A DNA stretch of 64,000 nt from JACVRW01 sp963837445 (lineage in GTDB: Bacteria > Actinomycetota > Thermoleophilia > Solirubrobacterales > Thermoleophilaceae), in contig CAWINK010000002.1 in assembly GCA_963837445.1 (NCBI GenBank), positions 372,001 to 436,000 of the forward strand, read 5' to 3'. Shown here in pieces: positions 42,324 to 52,215 of this stretch (position 1 is the stretch's first letter; each line of letters begins with the position of its first letter). The notes beneath the pieces are model-generated. The model did not search any database, was not told the origin of the DNA, and was given only the letters and a program-made list of their open reading frames with translations. The translations under genes and the position numbers were made by a program.

Positions 42324-43384
42324 CCCCAGCGGGTGAGGCTCGAGTCCGCCTCGAGCCGCAGCGCGAGGGCGGTGAGCAGGCGGATCGTGGCCTCCACGTC
42401 GGCCAGGTCCACCATCTCCACAGGCGAGTGCATGTAGCGAAGCGGGATCGATACGACGGCGGTCGGCACGCCGAGGCGGCTGAAGTGGACCGTGTCGGCG
42501 TCCGTGCCCGTGGCTCGGCCCGCGGCCTCGGTGGCGCACTCGATTCCCTCCGCCTTGGCCGCCTCGTCGAGCAGGTCGTTGAGCGGCCTGCTCACGATCG
42601 CGCCGCGCGTGATCACAGGCCCGCTGCCGAGCCCGTGGTCCCCGACCTCGCCCGGGTCCACGCCGGGGGCGTCCGTGGCGTGGGTCACGTCCACCACCAC
42701 CGCGAGGTCCGGCTCGAGCCCGTACGCCATCACACGCGCGCCGTGGGCGCCGATCTCCTCCTGCACCGCGGCCACCCCGGCCACCGGGCCGCCGCCACCG
42801 CCTGCCTCCTTCACCCGCCGCGCCACCTCGATCGCCACGTACACCCCGAGGCGGTTGTCGAGAGCGCGCGAGACGAGCCGGTCGTTCGGCAGCTCGAGCG
42901 GCTCGGCGGCGAGCAGCACCTGGTCGCCCGGGGACACCATCCCGCGGGCCTCGTCCCCGTCCTTCGCGCCGATGTCCACGTGCAGGTCCTTCAGCCGCAT
43001 CGCCTTCTTGCGCTCCTCGGCGTCGGTGAGATGCGGCGGCTTGCGGCCCACGAGGCCAGGCACGATCCCGTCGCGCGTGAACACCTGCACGCGCTGCCCG
43101 ACGAGCACCTGGGGATCCCAGCCGCCCGACTGCACCACGTGCAGGAAGCCCTTGTCGCTCACGTGGCTCACGAGGAGGGCGATCTCGTCGACGTGGCCCA
43201 CGATCGCCAGCAGCGGGTGCTCGGAGCGGCCACCCACGCGCGCGACCGTCGTGCCCAGGCGGTCAACCGAGACGTCGTCGGCAAACGCCTCCGCGGCCTC
43301 GCGCCACACGCGCGCTGGCTCGGCCTCGTGCCCCGGCGGGCCGGGAGCCGTGAGCAAGCTGAGCAGAAGGTCAGGGGCAGCCAT
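42320..43384 (-). CDS. M42 family metallo-aminopeptidase (glutamyl aminopeptidase/endoglucanase-like)
   Basis: 354 aa. Two-metal ligands in order: LLAIVGHVDEIALLVSHV (His), SRALDNRLGVYVAIEVARR (bridging Asp), AAVQEEIGAHGARVMAYG (catalytic Glu plus Glu ligand), AVVVDVTHATDAPG (Asp), and the last His in RYMHSPVEMVDLADVEATIR. These dodecameric cytoplasmic enzymes trim N-terminal residues from peptides. Starts ATG 43384, divergent in arrangement from nothing; the OsmC-like gene lies upstream on the same strand. Confidence 0.92.
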   Translation of the reverse strand: MAAPDLLLSLLTAPGPPGHEAEPARVWREAAEAFADDVSVDRLGTTVARVGGRSEHPLLAIVGHVDEIALLVSHVSDKGFLHVVQSGGWDPQVLVGQRVQVFTRDGIVPGLVGRKPPHLTDAEERKKAMRLKDLHVDIGAKDGDEARGMVSPGDQVLLAAEPLELPNDRLVSRALDNRLGVYVAIEVARRVKEAGGGGGPVAGVAAVQEEIGAHGARVMAYGLEPDLAVVVDVTHATDAPGVDPGEVGDHGLGSGPVITRGAIVSRPLNDLLDEAAKAEGIECATEAAGRATGTDADTVHFSRLGVPTAVVSIPLRYMHSPVEMVDLADVEATIRLLTALALRLEADSSLTRWG

Positions 43385-43395
43385 CCGCGAAGAGG

Positions 43396-43851
43396 CTAGC
43401 GGCGCGCGACGGTCGGCTCGATGGAAATTTCGGTGGTCAGGCTATTCGCGATGAAGCAGTGCTCGTGCGCCGTGTGCACGAGCTTGCGAATGCGGTCCTC
43501 GCTCGCGTCGCCCGCCACGGTGATCCGCGGCCGCAGCGTGATCTCGGTGATCCGGAGCGGCTCGTCGTCCTCAGGCATCACCCCGACCGCCTCGTCCTCG
43601 TAGGCGACCACGTCGATACGCGCCTTCGCGGCCAGGTGCAGGAAGGACAACATCTGGCACGAGGAGGCGGCCATCACGAGCAGCTGCTCCGGGTTGAGGA
43701 TGCTCGAATCGCCGTGTGACTCGCCGGTGGTGAGGCGAACCTCCTGCCCGGCGGGCGGAGCCACAGCCGTATGCGCGCGGTCGTAGTGGTCCCAGCCGAG
43801 CCCGGTGGAGCCGCTCCAGTTCAGCCGGGTCTCGTACCGGTGCGTGCCCAT
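43396..43851 (-). CDS. OsmC/Ohr family peroxiredoxin-like protein
   Basis: 151 aa from ATG 43851; the longer frame upstream is antisense to the divergent gene. OsmC fold: LNWSGSTGLGWDHYDRAHTA, then GDSSILNPEQLLVMAASSCQMLSFLHLAAKA, with the first reactive cysteine in SSCQML. The second Cys lies in HTAHEHCFIANSLTTEI. Two peroxidatic-type cysteines at the expected positions suggest organic hydroperoxide reduction. It lies 11 nt upstream of the M42 gene on the same strand, and its start is only 18 nt from the divergent SnoaL-like start. Confidence 0.88.
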   Translation of the reverse strand: MGTHRYETRLNWSGSTGLGWDHYDRAHTAVAPPAGQEVRLTTGESHGDSSILNPEQLLVMAASSCQMLSFLHLAAKARIDVVAYEDEAVGVMPEDDEPLRITEITLRPRITVAGDASEDRIRKLVHTAHEHCFIANSLTTEISIEPTVARR

Positions 43852-43869
43852 CGGTGCAGAATAGAAGGC

Positions 43870-44280
43870 GTGTCCCAGCGGAACGTGGAGCTCGTGCGCG
43901 CCAGCTTCGAGGCATTCGGCCGTGGCGACTTCAACGCCGCTTTCGCCGCGTACGACCCCGACGTCGAGTGGTGCACCGCCGAGGACGAGCCCGACTCGCG
44001 CACCTACACGGGCCTGGCCGAGCTGAGGGCCTTCGTGGCCCATCTCGCCGACCCGTGGACCGACCGCTTCGGCCAGGCGATCCACTTCGAGGACTTCATC
44101 GACCGCGGCGACTGGGTCGTGACGCCCTGGAGCGGACGGCTGCACGGCCACGGCAGCGGCATCGAGATCGACGTGTCCGAGAGCTACGCGGTACTGGTGC
44201 GCGACGGCATGATCGTGCGGGTGGAGGAGTACCGCACCGTCGAGGAGGCGCTCGACGCCGTGGGCCGCCCCCAGACGTAG
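43870..44280 (+). CDS. SnoaL-like / NTF2-fold protein
   Basis: 136 aa from GTG 43870. Typical NTF2-like start SQRNVELVRASFEAFGRGDF with YDPDVEWCTAEDE, then GLAELRAFVAHLADPWTD, EDFIDRGDWVVTPWSGRLHG and a C-terminal RDGMIVRVEEYRTVEEALDA. The fold serves as a small-molecule isomerase, hydrolase or binding protein; the substrate is unknown. Start codons of this gene and the OsmC-like gene are 18 nt apart, so their promoters must overlap each other's 5' regions. It ends at a bidirectional terminator. Confidence 0.85.
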   Translation: MSQRNVELVRASFEAFGRGDFNAAFAAYDPDVEWCTAEDEPDSRTYTGLAELRAFVAHLADPWTDRFGQAIHFEDFIDRGDWVVTPWSGRLHGHGSGIEIDVSESYAVLVRDGMIVRVEEYRTVEEALDAVGRPQT

Positions 44281-44312
44281 AAACGGCCCCGCCGGGAGAG
44301 CGGAGCCGTTTC
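44280..44312. terminator. Bidirectional terminator between SnoaL-like gene and membrane protein gene
   Basis: GAAACGGC (44280-44287) and GCCGTTTC (44305-44312) enclose CCGC/GCGG with one mismatch each side; T-run on the + strand, A-run mirrored for the - strand. Lies between two convergent genes. Confidence 0.8.
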
Positions 44313-44353
44313 TGAGGGAGGAGTGTTGCGTATGGGGGTTGTTGGAGGAAGTC

Positions 44354-44713
44354 TTAGGTTGCTCGCGCGCTGTAGCGCGTGACCGAGGTCATCACGAGCG
44401 CGGCGATGCCGGCGGCCGCGAACAGGGCCACGGCGCCGAACTCGCCGGCCAGGGCGAAGATGCCGGCGGACAGCAGCAGGCCGAGGGCCAGGCCGCGGTC
44501 GTAGACGGCCTGGGCGGAGAGCGGGAGCGTGCCGCGGGCGCCTGGCTCGGTGCCGGCAAGCCCCAGCGCAATCGCCAGGGTGCCCACCAGCACGCCGGTC
44601 ACGAGCGCGGGGGCGTCGAGCCCCATCAGGAAGGGCCCGGCGATCAGGGCGCTTCCGGCCACCACCAGCAGGCCGGCGCGCAGCGCGTGCGAAATCACAT
44701 GCTTCGAACTCAT
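44354..44713 (-). CDS. Small four-helix membrane protein, hypothetical
   Basis: 119 aa with four hydrophobic segments: about 9-29 (ALRAGLLVVAGSALIAGPFL), 33-53 (APALVTGVLVGTLAIALGLA), 70-92 (DRGLALGLLLSAGIFALAG) and 92-112 (GAVALFAAAGIAALVMTSV). No catalytic motif is seen. Its size and layout resemble small SPW-repeat-type membrane proteins, but I cannot assign it. It is divergent from tlyA (64 nt between starts) and ends at the shared terminator. Confidence 0.75.
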   Translation of the reverse strand: MSSKHVISHALRAGLLVVAGSALIAGPFLMGLDAPALVTGVLVGTLAIALGLAGTEPGARGTLPLSAQAVYDRGLALGLLLSAGIFALAGEFGAVALFAAAGIAALVMTSVTRYSARAT

Positions 44714-44777
44714 CCCAGTCGAGGGTACGCCGACCCCTCCAGGGCTGTGTGAGGTCGGTCACAGATACTCTCCGGCC

Positions 44778-45566
44778 GTGGCCAAGCGGCGGCTCGACAC
44801 CCTGCTCGCCGAGCGCGGTCTGTTCGAATCGCGCTCGCGCGCTGCCGCCGCGGTGATCGCCGGCGACGTTCGTGTGGGCGGCCGCCCGGCACGCAAGCCG
44901 GGCGAGCTCGTGACCGACGAGGCCGACGTGGCCGTGACGGAGGCGCCGCCGTTCGTCTCGCGCGGGGGTGTGAAGCTCGCCAACGCGCTCGACGCGTTCG
45001 GGATCGACCCGAGTGGCCGCCGTGCGCTCGACGTGGGCGCGTCCACGGGCGGGTTCACCGATTGCCTGCTCCAGCGCGGCGCGCTGGCGGTCGTGGCATA
45101 CGACGTGGCGTACGGCGAGCTCCACTGGCGCCTGCGCACCGACGACCGGGTGACGGTGATCGAGCGCAGCAACGCCCGCTCGCTCGAGGCGGCCGAGCTG
45201 CCCTACGCGCCGGACCTGATCGTGGCCGACGTGTCGTTCATCTCGCTGACGAAGGTGCTCCCGGCCGTGGTGGCGGCCGCGGCGCCGCGCTTCGACCTGC
45301 TCGCCATGGTCAAGCCCCAGTTCGAGGTGGGCCGCGAGCTGGTGGGCAAGGGCGGCGTGGTGCGCTCGCCCGACGACAGGCGCGCGGCGCTGCTCGCGGT
45401 CGGCGAGCACGCCGTTCGCGAGTTGGACACGTCGGTGCTGGGCTACGCGTCCTCGGGACTGCCCGGGCCGGCCGGGAACCGCGAGAGCTTCGTGTGGATC
45501 GCGGAGGCCGGCCGTGAGGGCGCGCTGGAGGACCTGGAGGCCGCCGCACGAAGGGCTGAGCCGTGA
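44778..45566 (+). CDS. tlyA: TlyA family rRNA (cytidine-2'-O)-methyltransferase
   Basis: 262 aa from GTG 44778. An S4 RNA-binding domain (residues 1-60: KRRLDTLLAERGLFESRSRA, GDVRVGGRPARKPGE) precedes an FtsJ-like methyltransferase domain. The K-D-K-E style residues are in SRGGVKLANAL, ALDVGASTGGFTDCLLQRGA, LIVADVSFISL and LAMVKPQFEVGRE. It methylates 16S and 23S rRNA (capreomycin target sites in mycobacteria). TACTCT about 8 nt before the GTG could be a -10 giving a leaderless message. The stop overlaps nadK (GTGA). Confidence 0.94.
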   Translation: MAKRRLDTLLAERGLFESRSRAAAAVIAGDVRVGGRPARKPGELVTDEADVAVTEAPPFVSRGGVKLANALDAFGIDPSGRRALDVGASTGGFTDCLLQRGALAVVAYDVAYGELHWRLRTDDRVTVIERSNARSLEAAELPYAPDLIVADVSFISLTKVLPAVVAAAAPRFDLLAMVKPQFEVGRELVGKGGVVRSPDDRRAALLAVGEHAVRELDTSVLGYASSGLPGPAGNRESFVWIAEAGREGALEDLEAAARRAEP

Positions 45567-46423
45567 GCCGCCCGCCCCGCAGCCTCAGCGTGTTCACCCA
45601 CGCGCGACCGGACCAGACCGACGAGGCGCTGCGGAAGGTGATCGAGCTGGCGCGCGAGGCCGGGGTGGAGGTGAACGTCCCGCAGGCCGAGGTGGACAAG
45701 CACGGCATCGAGCCGGCCGACGGCCGCCGCCTCGGCGCCGACCCGGCCGACGACACCGACCTCGCCGTGGTGCTGGGCGGCGACGGCACGATCCTGAGCA
45801 CGCTTCGCCTCTACGCCGGGCGGCGGGTGACCATCTTCGCCGTGAACTACGGGACGATCGGCTTCCTGGCGACCGTGGACCCCTCGGAGCTCGAGGAGGG
45901 CGTGCGCATGGCGCTGGCGGGGGAGCTCGACGTGCTCGAGCTTCCGGGCCTGATCGCCGCCACTCCCGACGGCGACGAGCTCGCGATGAACGACATCTCC
46001 TTCCACCGACTCCACACCGGGCGGGTCGCGGAGCTGGCCTACTCGGTGGAGGGGGAGCAGCTCGGTGAGGTCCGCTGCGACGGCCTAGTCGTGGCCACGC
46101 CCGCGGGATCCACGGGATACAACCTCGCCAACGGCGGGCCGGTGCTCGCCTGGGGTGTGGAGGGGTACGTGGTCTCGTTCATCGCGCCGCACACGCTCAC
46201 CGCACGCGCCCTCGTGGTCGCGCCCGGCGACGTGCTGTCGGTCACGAACCGCTCGCGCGAGGAGGACGTGGAGATGACCACGGACGGCCGCAGGGTCTGC
46301 GTGCTCCCGCGTGAGCAGACCATCTCCGTTCGCTTCCAGGCGGGCTGCGCGCTGCTGGCCCAGGCCCCCGGCGCGAGCTTCTACCACCGCCTACGCGAGA
46401 AGTTCGGCCGTCTGGCCTACTGA
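45563..46423 (+). CDS. nadK: NAD kinase
   Basis: 286 aa. GGDGT motif in LAVVLGGDGTILSTLRLYAG near 71-90, then FAVNYGTIGFLATVDP, ELAMNDISFHR and DGLVVATPAGSTGYNLANGG near 173-192, all diagnostic. It phosphorylates NAD to NADP. The start is GTG overlapping tlyA. The nadK-recN linkage common in Gram-positives is kept but interrupted by the minus-strand GGDEF-EAL gene, with which nadK converges (33-nt overlap of 3' ends). Confidence 0.95.
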   Translation: MSRPPRSLSVFTHARPDQTDEALRKVIELAREAGVEVNVPQAEVDKHGIEPADGRRLGADPADDTDLAVVLGGDGTILSTLRLYAGRRVTIFAVNYGTIGFLATVDPSELEEGVRMALAGELDVLELPGLIAATPDGDELAMNDISFHRLHTGRVAELAYSVEGEQLGEVRCDGLVVATPAGSTGYNLANGGPVLAWGVEGYVVSFIAPHTLTARALVVAPGDVLSVTNRSREEDVEMTTDGRRVCVLPREQTISVRFQAGCALLAQAPGASFYHRLREKFGRLAY

Positions 46424-48624
46424 CGCCGCTCCGGACAGCCAGTCGCTGCTGATCTGATCCGGCTCGACGGCGGGCGAGAACAGGTAGCCCTGGGCGTAGC
46501 GGCAGCCGCTCTCGAGCAGGTATTCGCGCTGGGCCTCGGTCTCCACGCCCTCGGCGATGACCTCGAGGCCGAACCCCTTTGCGAGGTACATGATCGCGGT
46601 CACGAGCATGCGCGCGGTGTCGATCTCCGGCAGGCCGTGTACGAACGAGCGGTCGATCTTGAGGAAGGTCACGGGCAGCTGCCCGAGCCGCGCAAGCGAC
46701 GAGTGACCGGTTCCAAAGTCGTCGATGGCAAGCCGGATCCCGAGCGCACGGAGCGCCGCCAACTCGTCGATCTGCCCGCGCCGCGGGGTCATCATCGAGG
46801 ACTCGGTCATCTCGAGCGTGAGTCGCGACGGCTCACCGCCGGCGGTCCTGATCAAGCCGGCGATCGCCTCTGCACCGATCTGCTGGCAGGTGTCCGGCGG
46901 CACGTTGATCGACATCGCGTGGTCGTTACCTGCGGCCTGCCAGACCGCGGCCTGCCGGCTGGCCTCGGCGATCACCCACTCGCTGATCGGCCGGATCAGG
47001 CCCGTGCGCTCGGCCAGGGGAATGAAATCGTCCGGGGCGATCGTCCCGCGGATCGGGTCCTCCCAGCGAATGAGCGCCTCGGCACCCGTCATGGTGCCGG
47101 AGCTGAGCTCGACGACCGGCTGGTAGTGGAGCACCAACTCGTCGGCAGTGATCGCCTTGCGCAGGCGCAGGGCCAGTTCGAGCTGTTCCTGGGCGTCCCG
47201 CCCGCCGGGTTGGTAGATGCTGGAGGCGTCACGCCCTGCTGCCTTCGCCTGGTACATGGCGGCGTCGGCGTGCTGGAGCAGCGTCTGAGCGTCGGCGGCG
47301 TCGAACGGGAACAGGCTGATCCCGACGCTGGCATGGATGTCGAGCTCCACGCCGCTGACCGAGAGCGGGTGCTGCAATGCGTAACGGATTCGCTCTGCCG
47401 CCTGCTCGGCTGCCGATGTGGCGTCGGGGATCATCCCCGGAAGGTCCTCCATCAGCAGGAGGAACTCGTCGCCACCGTCTCGGCCGACGATGTCGTTCGC
47501 TCGGGTGGCGCTGCGCAGGCGTCCCGCGATGGCCACCAGGAGCTCGTCGCCGGCCTCGTGGCCGAAGCTGTCGTTTACGAGCTTGAAGTCGTCGAGATCC
47601 ACGTAGAGGACGGCGACCGCCCGGCCGTTCCCCTCGAGCATGCACGATCGCGTCGTCGAGCCGGCTTCGGAACTGGTCGCGGTTGGGCAGACCCGTCAGG
47701 GGATCGTGGTTGGCGCGATGGATCAGCTCGCTCTCGGCGAGCTTGCTGTCGCTGATGTCGAAGATGACGCCCTGGGTGAGCGCGCGGTGCCCGTCGCCGC
47801 CCGGCAGGACCACGGTTCGGTCGAGCACCCAACGCACGACTCCATCGGGGGACACGACGCGGTACTCCTGGCGCACCGGCTGCCGGGACCTGCTCGCGTC
47901 CGTGAAGACCCTGCCGGCCCGTTCGCGATCGTCGGGGTGAACGCTCGCCAGCCAGGCATCGGGACTCGCCAACCACTCCTCCTGAGTGATTCCGAAGAGC
48001 TCCTCGACCTGCGGGCTGACGAACTGGCTGTCCCCGGTCTCGAGATCGTCCAGGTAGGTCACCGCCGGCAGCCGCTCGATCAGCGACTGGTACTGAGCCA
48101 GCGTGGACTCAAGCTCGCCGTGGAGCTTCGCGTTCTGGACCGCGCTCCCCGCCATGTGGCAGACCAGCTCGCAGTACGACACGTCCACCTCGGTGAAGGC
48201 ACCCTCCGCGCGCGCGAACTCCATCGTGCCGATCGCCTGGCCGTTCGACACCAACGGCAGGACCATCGCCGCGGTCAGCCCGTGGTCGCGAAGCCAGCCC
48301 TGCTCGTTGGAGGTTTTCGGCGGGGTGACCCACCACCACGCTGAGCGCCCGCTGTTCCTCGAGCACCTGCCGGGTGGCCGGGTATTCGTCGAGCCGCGCG
48401 TAGATCTCTCCGGACGGCACCGTCAGGCCGAGATCCATGTTCTCCAGGTGAGTCAGCGACACCAGGACGTTGCGCTCGCGATCCCAGAGCGTGATCGCGG
48501 CGCTTACCGCGCCGGTCGCGTCGATCGCCGACGACACCAGGTCCTCGGTCAGCGCGCGCAGGTCGAGGCTTGACGTCATGCGCCGCGACAGCTCGGTCAG
48601 GTCTTGGAATCTGGGGTCGGTCAT
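46391..48624 (-). pseudogene. GAF-PAS-GGDEF-EAL dual c-di-GMP enzyme, two frameshifts
   Basis: Three consecutive frames form one gene. Frame 1 from ATG 48624: DPRFQDLTELSRRMTSSLDL, a GAF domain. It breaks near 48310-48330 (by AAAA/CCCC runs), then continues SNEQGWLRDHGLTAAMVLPL, the rest of the GAF and a PAS (LIERLPAVTYLDDLETGDSQ). A second break near 47642 (DDAIV then MLEGNGRAVAVLYVDLDDF) leads into GGDEF (RANDIVGRDGGDEF, canonical motif with RxxD inhibitory site) and EAL (YQPVVELSSGTMTGAEALIR; ESSMM; IDDFGTGHSSLARL; AEGVET). Corrected length is about 745 aa. The EAL metal residues appear complete, so synthesis and breakdown are both possible. The 46391-47641 part could be made alone. Confidence 0.8.
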
Positions 48625-48656
48625 GCGCCCGCGCCCGAAAAGGCGCGGCTACTCGT

Positions 48657-48684
48657 GTATCGGCACCCCGCGCAGGTGGGGTGA
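48657..48684 (-). promoter_or_regulatory. FliA/WhiG-type promoter motif of the GGDEF-EAL gene
   Basis: On the minus strand, TCAC (48684-48681), 16 nt, then GCCGATAC (48664-48657), with a predicted start near 48650 and the ATG at 48624. The -10 is strong, the -35 poor (compare TCAA of pilin 2). Confidence 0.45.
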
Positions 48685-48736
48685 GCCGCTCTCGGAGCCG
48701 GGCCGCTCCGTCGGGCGGCGCTGGTACACCTGAGCG

Positions 48737-50413
48737 GTGCTGCTCGAGCTGCGCATAGAGAACCTGCTCCTGATCGAAAGGGCGGAGCTGCGGCCGGGCG
48801 GCGGGCTCACCGCGATCACGGGGGAGACGGGTGCCGGGAAGACCGTGCTCGCCCACGCGCTCGATCTGCTGCTGGGCGGCAAGCCGCGCTCGGCGATCGT
48901 GAGGCCGGGAGCGTCCGAGGCATACGTGGAGGGCGTGTTCGAGCTGCCGCCCGGGTTGCTCGAGGAGCCTGAGCTGGCGGAACTGCGCGAGCGCGTGGGG
49001 GAGGAGCTCGACGAGATCGTGCTGGCGCGCCGCGTGAGCGCGGAAGGGCGCTCGCGCGCCTTCGTGCAGGGCCGCTCCGCCACGGCAGCCGACCTTCAGG
49101 CGCTCGGCGGCCGGATGGTGGCCTTCTTCGGGCAGCACGAGCACAGGCGGCTCACGCTCGCCTCCGCGCAGCTCGACCTGCTCGACGGCTTCTGCGGGCG
49201 CCACCAGCTCGAGCTGCGCGCCGGGCTGGGTGCCGCCCACGCCCGTATGCGCGAACTGGAGGGAGCGCTGGCGGAGCTGCGCGAGCGCGCCGGAACGCGC
49301 GACCGCGACCTCGACCTGCTGGCGTTCGAGATCGAGGAGATCGAGGAGCTCGACCCGAGTGAGGAGGAGAAGCAGTCGCTCGCGGTGGAACGCTCGCGCC
49401 TGCGCCAGCTCGATGGCCTCCTCGCCGCCGCGGGCGCCGGGGCGGAGGCGATCACGCCAAGCGGCGACGAGCCCGGGGTCGCCACGCTGCTGGCAGGCAC
49501 GGAGAATCTCGCCCAGTCCGTCGCCGGCGCAGATCCTGAGCTCGATGGCCTGGCCGAGCGGCTCGCCACGCTGCGCGTCGAGGCGGAGGATCTCGGCGCC
49601 GAGCTGCGCCGCTACGCCGACTCGCTCGAGGCCGAGCCCGGCCGGCTCGACGTCGTCGAGGAGCGCCTCGAGCTCTACGACCGGCTCGAGCGCAAGCACG
49701 GCGGCAGCGTGGCGGCGGTGCTCGCGCACGCGGAGCGCTGCCGTGCCGAGCGGGCGCGCCTCGAGCGCGCTGAGGTCGAGACCGAGCGGGCGGAGGCGGC
49801 GCTCGTGGAGGCGCGGGCGAAGCGCGACGAGCTTGCCGCCCGCCTCGGAGCGGCCCGGCGCAAGGCGGCGCCGAAGCTCGCCGAGCAGGTGCTCGAGGAG
49901 CTGTCCACGCTGGCGATGGAGGGCGCGTCGTTCGAGGTCGTGCTGGAGCCGCGCGAGGAGGTCGGGCCAAGCGGAGCCGAGCGCGTCGAATTCATGCTGG
50001 CGCCCAACCTGGGAGTGCCGGCGGCGTCGATCCGCGAGGCGGCGTCCGGCGGCGAGCTCTCGCGCGTGATGCTGGCGCTCATGACCGTGGCGGGCGCGGG
50101 CGAGTCGCGCACGCTCGTGTTCGACGAGGTGGATGCCGGGGTCGGCGGCCAGACGGCGCGGGCGGTGGGCGAGCGCCTGCGCGCGCTCGGTGACACGCGC
50201 CAGGTCCTCTGCATCACCCATCTGCCGCAGATCGCCGCGCTCGCGAGCGCCCACTTCCGGATCGAGAAGTCGGCCGAGACCGAAACGGCGCTCACCACCG
50301 TGGAGGCGCTCGAGGGCGACGGCGTCGTGGCGGAGCTGTGCCGGATGCTCGGCGCGGAGGCCTCCGACACGGCCGCTCGCCGGCACGCCAAGGAACTGCT
50401 GGCGGCGGCGTGA
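48737..50413 (+). CDS. recN: DNA repair protein RecN
   Basis: 558 aa, SMC-like. Walker A AITGETGAGKTVLAHALDLL near 28-47. Head motifs at both ends flank coiled coils (about 155-360, very Glu/Arg/Ala-rich). FFGQHEHRRLTLASAQLDLL near 130-149; ABC signature ASGGELSRVMLALMTVAG near 435-452; Walker B RTLVFDEVDAGVGGQTARAV. It acts in double-strand break repair. GTG start. It is divergent from the GGDEF-EAL gene, with about 110 nt between starts; no LexA box is seen there. Confidence 0.95.
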   Translation: MLLELRIENLLLIERAELRPGGGLTAITGETGAGKTVLAHALDLLLGGKPRSAIVRPGASEAYVEGVFELPPGLLEEPELAELRERVGEELDEIVLARRVSAEGRSRAFVQGRSATAADLQALGGRMVAFFGQHEHRRLTLASAQLDLLDGFCGRHQLELRAGLGAAHARMRELEGALAELRERAGTRDRDLDLLAFEIEEIEELDPSEEEKQSLAVERSRLRQLDGLLAAAGAGAEAITPSGDEPGVATLLAGTENLAQSVAGADPELDGLAERLATLRVEAEDLGAELRRYADSLEAEPGRLDVVEERLELYDRLERKHGGSVAAVLAHAERCRAERARLERAEVETERAEAALVEARAKRDELAARLGAARRKAAPKLAEQVLEELSTLAMEGASFEVVLEPREEVGPSGAERVEFMLAPNLGVPAASIREAASGGELSRVMLALMTVAGAGESRTLVFDEVDAGVGGQTARAVGERLRALGDTRQVLCITHLPQIAALASAHFRIEKSAETETALTTVEALEGDGVVAELCRMLGAEASDTAARRHAKELLAAA

Positions 50414-50482
50414 GCGAGCGGCGCCAGAATCCGGCCAGTCGTCCGCCGCTTCGATGAGTACACTCGACTTCCCAGAGAGTTA

Positions 50483-52180
<1,698 letters not shown>

Positions 52181-52215
52181 TTCATCCCTCGCCTGCGCGC
52201 CCGTAGAGTGGGCGG

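Noticed and set aside
44184..45410. 408-codon minus-strand open frame
   Set aside because: Antisense to tlyA and a terminator; low-complexity Arg/His sequence.
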